A DNA stretch of 23,320 nt from contig CATIYX010000115.1 in the NCBI GenBank assembly GCA_949739095.1, positions 1-23,320 of the forward strand, written 5' to 3'. Made by a program: the position numbers and the translations under genes. The notes under the pieces are model-generated. The model searched no databases, was not told the origin of the DNA, and was given only the letters and a program-made list of their open reading frames with translations. Position 1 is the stretch's first letter; the number at the start of each line of letters is the position of its first letter. Positions 21,301-23,320 of the stretch are shown piece after piece. The stretch comes from an uncultured Clostridia bacterium (GTDB lineage Bacteria; Bacillota; Clostridia; RUG12999).

Positions 21301-23320
21301 ACAGGTGAACTGTTATCCTCTACAAAGACTGCAAATTTGCCGCTCTATGGCGCGAAGGGCAGCGTTATTTCGTGGGCAAGCAACAGTAATTTGGTGAAAA
21401 TTGCAGCGAATGGCACAACGACTATCACAGCGCCGGAAGCAGACACAGCAGTGACCTTGACAGCAACGCTGAAAAAGGGTGCGGTGCAGGACACAAAAGT
21501 TTTTACATTTACTTTGAAAGCGGCGGGAACAGCGGCGGCGTGGGATACCACCAAAGCGGCGAACAGTATCACAGCGGCGAATATCAGCGATGATGACCTG
21601 ATGGCGCTGACAACGCTAAAGACACTGCCACAGACGGATGCACAGACAGGCGCACAGATTGAATGGGTATCCAGCAACACAGATGTACTGAATCCCCAGA
21701 CAGGTGTGCTGAGCCGTCCTGGCGGTGCGGATGAAGTGGTACAGCTCTATGCAGTTGTCACAAAATCCGGTGAATGTCTACGTTCTAAAAGGTTTGTGTT
21801 GAATGTTTTGGGGCAAAGACAGGGATTGCACTATTTTATAGACGAAACTTTTGAAAACGACAGCTATACACAAAGCGGAAATTGGACATTCGATGGAGCG
21901 GCGCAGCAGGAAAACGGCAAATTGTCTGTATCAGGCAGTAAAGCTTGTGCCGCACTGATAGCACCGGCATTTTATCATAGCCGTTTTGCGGCGTTCCAGA
22001 TGGAATTTGCGCCAACAAGCGAGGGGGCGGTACGTTTCTTGAATGCGGAAGGCGAAACGGTGTTTGCGGCGAATATTGTGGCAGCGGGCAGCGGCTGGGC
22101 GCTGGAATATGATGGCTTTACAACCTATTCTATCTACGATAGCGGTGCACAGCGGTTTTTTCTTCAGTTTGATGCGGATATGAAAAACAAAACACTGCAA
22201 GTGAAGGTGAACGGAATCGTACTGGCAACCGAACAGCCTTTGCCGGAAAACGCGAACTTGAAAACAGTTGAACTAACTGTTAAAGGGACGCTGGATAATG
22301 TGAAAAGCTATACAACAATAGGTAGCGGACAGGATTCATTGCTGCAAATGTTGGCTTCCCAAGCAGATTTTTCGTTAGTGACATCGCAGGCGCAAAATGC
22401 AGTTACAAAGAATGTGACACTTAGCAGCGAGCCGGTGAAAGGAATCGGCTGCCGTTGGAGCAGTTCCGCACCGGAAACGATTGCGCTGGACGGCACAGTG
22501 ACACGTACCAAAGGAACCGGTGCGGATGATGTGACTTTAACAGCAGAATTTTATTTGATGAATGCGCCGGAACAGACAGCAACGGCACAGATTGCACTGC
22601 GGGTGCCGCAGATTAGCGACGGCGGTTTAAATGCCGATAAAATGATTTATTCTAATGCGGAGCCGATAGAAGGCAGCAAATTAACAGATGTGATTGATGG
22701 AACGCCGCTGTCGGCGTTTATCACGAACGGTTTTGGGGAAGCAACAGAAATTATGTTCCATCTGGGAGGAGAAGTGGTGTTTGACAACATCATGCTCTAT
22801 GAACAAAAAGTAAATGAAGCCTATAATATCAAAGATGCGGTTGTGGAAATCTCAAATGACAGAAGCCGCTGGACACAGATAGCGAAATTGGATGGCATTG
22901 GCGAACAGCAAGAAATTGCGCTGGACAAGGCAGTAAAAGCAACTTATGTCCGTTTTAGTTTCACAAAACAGGCAGATGCCCCCATTGCAATCGGAGAGAT
23001 TGTCATTGCACGCGGCAGCGCGCTGGGTGGTCCAAATCCGCAAACGGATTTGGAGAAAATTATGGCGGCACTACCTACTAATTTCTATTTGACAAACTCC
23101 TTCACAGTACCGCTGACAGGGGAAAGTGGATGTATGGTGGAGATAAATAGCAGCAATCCACAGGCAGCGCAGGTGACAAAGGGCAGCGAAGCATGGCAAG
23201 TGACGGTAGTGCGTTCGGCAGTAGACCAAGCGGTAAATATCACGGTGAAATGCAGTGCGGATGGTACGGAACCGGCGCAGAAAACCAGAGCATATTCTGT
23301 GCAAAAGACAGGTTCTTCCA
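18331..23320 (+). CDS. Giant exported multidomain protein with three tandem 315-residue repeats, runs off the window
   Basis: From ATG 18331 the frame stays open for 1663 codons to the end of the window. A signal peptide (KRLLCLLLAALMMLAGTAIP then ASA, cleavage near residue 27) leads into three tandem units of 313-317 residues. Each has a beta-rich module with Y-VD--QAYRG, RNHFGNMQSAQ and IYLKGTPTSN, followed by a bacterial Ig-like domain with LPK-LPGGTSVTWEA and VDTDTGEVT. Two more Ig-like domains (about 970-1150), a jelly-roll-like part with FENDSYTQSGNWTF (about 1172-1330), another Ig-like domain and a discoidin-like F5/8 module (VVEISNDRSRWTQIA, about 1440-1570) follow. The discoidin and jelly-roll parts suggest carbohydrate or cell-surface binding. 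No catalytic domain is visible so far; the C-terminus, perhaps with the anchor, is outside. It lies 29 bp after the S-layer gene, in one operon. Confidence 0.9.
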   Translation, partial: MKQKRLLCLLLAALMMLAGTAIPASAASSWVTVVDQNSFASLAKVKEVYTAEGESDTTGELLLQDGKPSLKRLGTINAGNPVNAVQEIQPLESGKYTIYLDTKQAYQGTYKIYLRSADGKDRVRITRSYYGDIQILKDGATVTWGPEFRNAGDLTQEKALFSLKLVVDADTNMVSIYGKGTPSNATKNPSGCLLADYNAAQKDDEGYAAVAEDIAMGGSGAISRMVFSLEKSTKETPAGAQMTVESVRIKQEVADSFQFDKDYLTEKVVLNGQNKEAVTGSLNLPKTLPGGTSVTWEASPVGTVDTDTGEVTPPEKGSVEVTLTAHLTDGVQTEDVTFQITAIATKESLLKQTTYDSEANFLNDYTVAGSETDAAVSLVDGKPTVTRVGANSGETVEITRNLPEMMDGVFAIYADVRQAYRSVHTIGLLQDGQSRLAITRNHFGNMQSAQYTGVTYPCQFRGTAGFDDANALVQYKFIYAANTGRLQIYLKGTPTSNQDKYAAAEKDEEGYVLFHETSVNLGEGNTINQIMFQSTKGANDTAGQSGIQVERVQVDKIDFDIFAKDVASLTEDTILNEQTKDEVRTALNLPQVLGFGTPVTWSAQPEGIVDTTTGEVTRPQSVDTTVKLMAQMDEVGGEARQATKEFTVKVISEETDNPKPDYGWGTLLEQPAYADEAALKADYNMPSISDVKTGLYNGAPSIVRVNKDSGADATMSRELPKLEQGLYTVYVDTLQAYRGSFILRLTSGGTERVRIIRNHFGNMQSAQQSGYTYPCQFRGTAEFDAAAALLSFKFVINADNNTVSIYLKGTPTSNAAEYTAAEKDKEGYVLFGNADLKMTGSGAIDGLEITSTKGASSDTAGKSGVAVSRVTVQKKLSSPFDADVYSLQETVVLQGQNAQEVRSGLNLPKELYYGTKVQWSAQPEGIVDLATGAVTRAENVNMSVTLTATLTEQDVEEPRTETKTFQLLVMNLRGDREAAADVAFDKKVLETGELLSSTKTANLPLYGAKGSVISWASNSNLVKIAANGTTTITAPEADTAVTLTATLKKGAVQDTKVFTFTLKAAGTAAAWDTTKAANSITAANISDDDLMALTTLKTLPQTDAQTGAQIEWVSSNTDVLNPQTGVLSRPGGADEVVQLYAVVTKSGECLRSKRFVLNVLGQRQGLHYFIDETFENDSYTQSGNWTFDGAAQQENGKLSVSGSKACAALIAPAFYHSRFAAFQMEFAPTSEGAVRFLNAEGETVFAANIVAAGSGWALEYDGFTTYSIYDSGAQRFFLQFDADMKNKTLQVKVNGIVLATEQPLPENANLKTVELTVKGTLDNVKSYTTIGSGQDSLLQMLASQADFSLVTSQAQNAVTKNVTLSSEPVKGIGCRWSSSAPETIALDGTVTRTKGTGADDVTLTAEFYLMNAPEQTATAQIALRVPQISDGGLNADKMIYSNAEPIEGSKLTDVIDGTPLSAFITNGFGEATEIMFHLGGEVVFDNIMLYEQKVNEAYNIKDAVVEISNDRSRWTQIAKLDGIGEQQEIALDKAVKATYVRFSFTKQADAPIAIGEIVIARGSALGGPNPQTDLEKIMAALPTNFYLTNSFTVPLTGESGCMVEINSSNPQAAQVTKGSEAWQVTVVRSAVDQAVNITVKCSADGTEPAQKTRAYSVQKTGSS
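18421..21240 (+). repeat. Three tandem coding repeats in the giant surface protein
   Basis: Equivalent points fall at 18712, 19651 and 20602, giving periods of 939 and 951 bp. Units 2 and 3 are much closer to each other (HFGNMQSAQ, TYPCQFRGTA, LKGTPTSN, AAEKDEEGYVLF shared) than to unit 1, so the last duplication was of unit 2 or 3. DNA identity remains high in places, e.g. CAGTTCCGTGGAAC in both. Confidence 0.85.

Noticed and set aside
15922..23304. Many antisense frames of 60-180 codons opposite the S-layer and repeat genes.
   Set aside because: They have no ribosome sites or recognisable domains and are shadows of the long plus-strand coding frames.
1..23320. CRISPR arrays, tRNA, rRNA and insertion sequences.
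   Set aside because: I saw no regularly spaced short repeats, cloverleaf genes, rRNA sequence or transposase.

Overview
The window looks like a chromosomal segment of a low-to-medium GC, spore-forming type Firmicute of the class Clostridia. The evidence is strong AGGAGG-type ribosome binding sites, SigA promoters with extended -10 boxes, U-tract terminators, RNase Y, and three genes for exported proteins, two of which carry S-layer homology (SLH) domains. I cannot name the genus.

Layout. 1-79 is the N-terminus of an unknown minus-strand gene, divergent from two tandem ribbon-helix-helix (RHH) genes (197-531) that share a control region full of repeats. 1019-3828 is an L-rhamnose module: an AraC regulator, an ASRT-family protein and L-rhamnose isomerase. 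4061-5773 (minus) is a membrane-anchored GH18 glycosidase with three SLH domains. 6060-7337 is an AT-rich DUF262-HNH nuclease of the kind found in phage defence. 7821-9288 holds a small HbpS/GlcG-like gene, a 5'-truncated AraC gene and another decayed ORF. 9347-10900 (minus) is rny, with a long leader. 15638 to the end of the window is an S-layer protein gene followed by a giant exported repeat protein (at least 1663 aa) that is open to the window edge.

The standout is 11326-15360. A minus-strand gene for a P-loop ATPase (PRK06851-like) is split. Its first 89 codons lie at 15360-15095 and its last 265 at 12123-11326. Between them is a 2970-bp segment bounded by direct copies of GTACC. Joining the two halves at that core restores one frame of 354 codons with the expected family sequence (DGT-x-PHVVDP). 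The inserted segment carries an orphan tryptophan synthase beta gene, a 49-codon ORF and a serine recombinase. Upstream of both the split ATPase gene and the recombinase operon are sequences resembling SigE (mother-cell sporulation) promoters. This is the architecture of skin-like gene-interrupting elements (for example the one in sigK): a recombinase made in the mother cell excises the element and restores a sporulation-time gene. The split, core and frame restoration are seen in the sequence; the sporulation control and excision are inference.

Several promoters in the window (araC, trpB) have a perfect 12-bp inverted repeat starting at the -10 box, suggesting operators or 5'-end hairpins.
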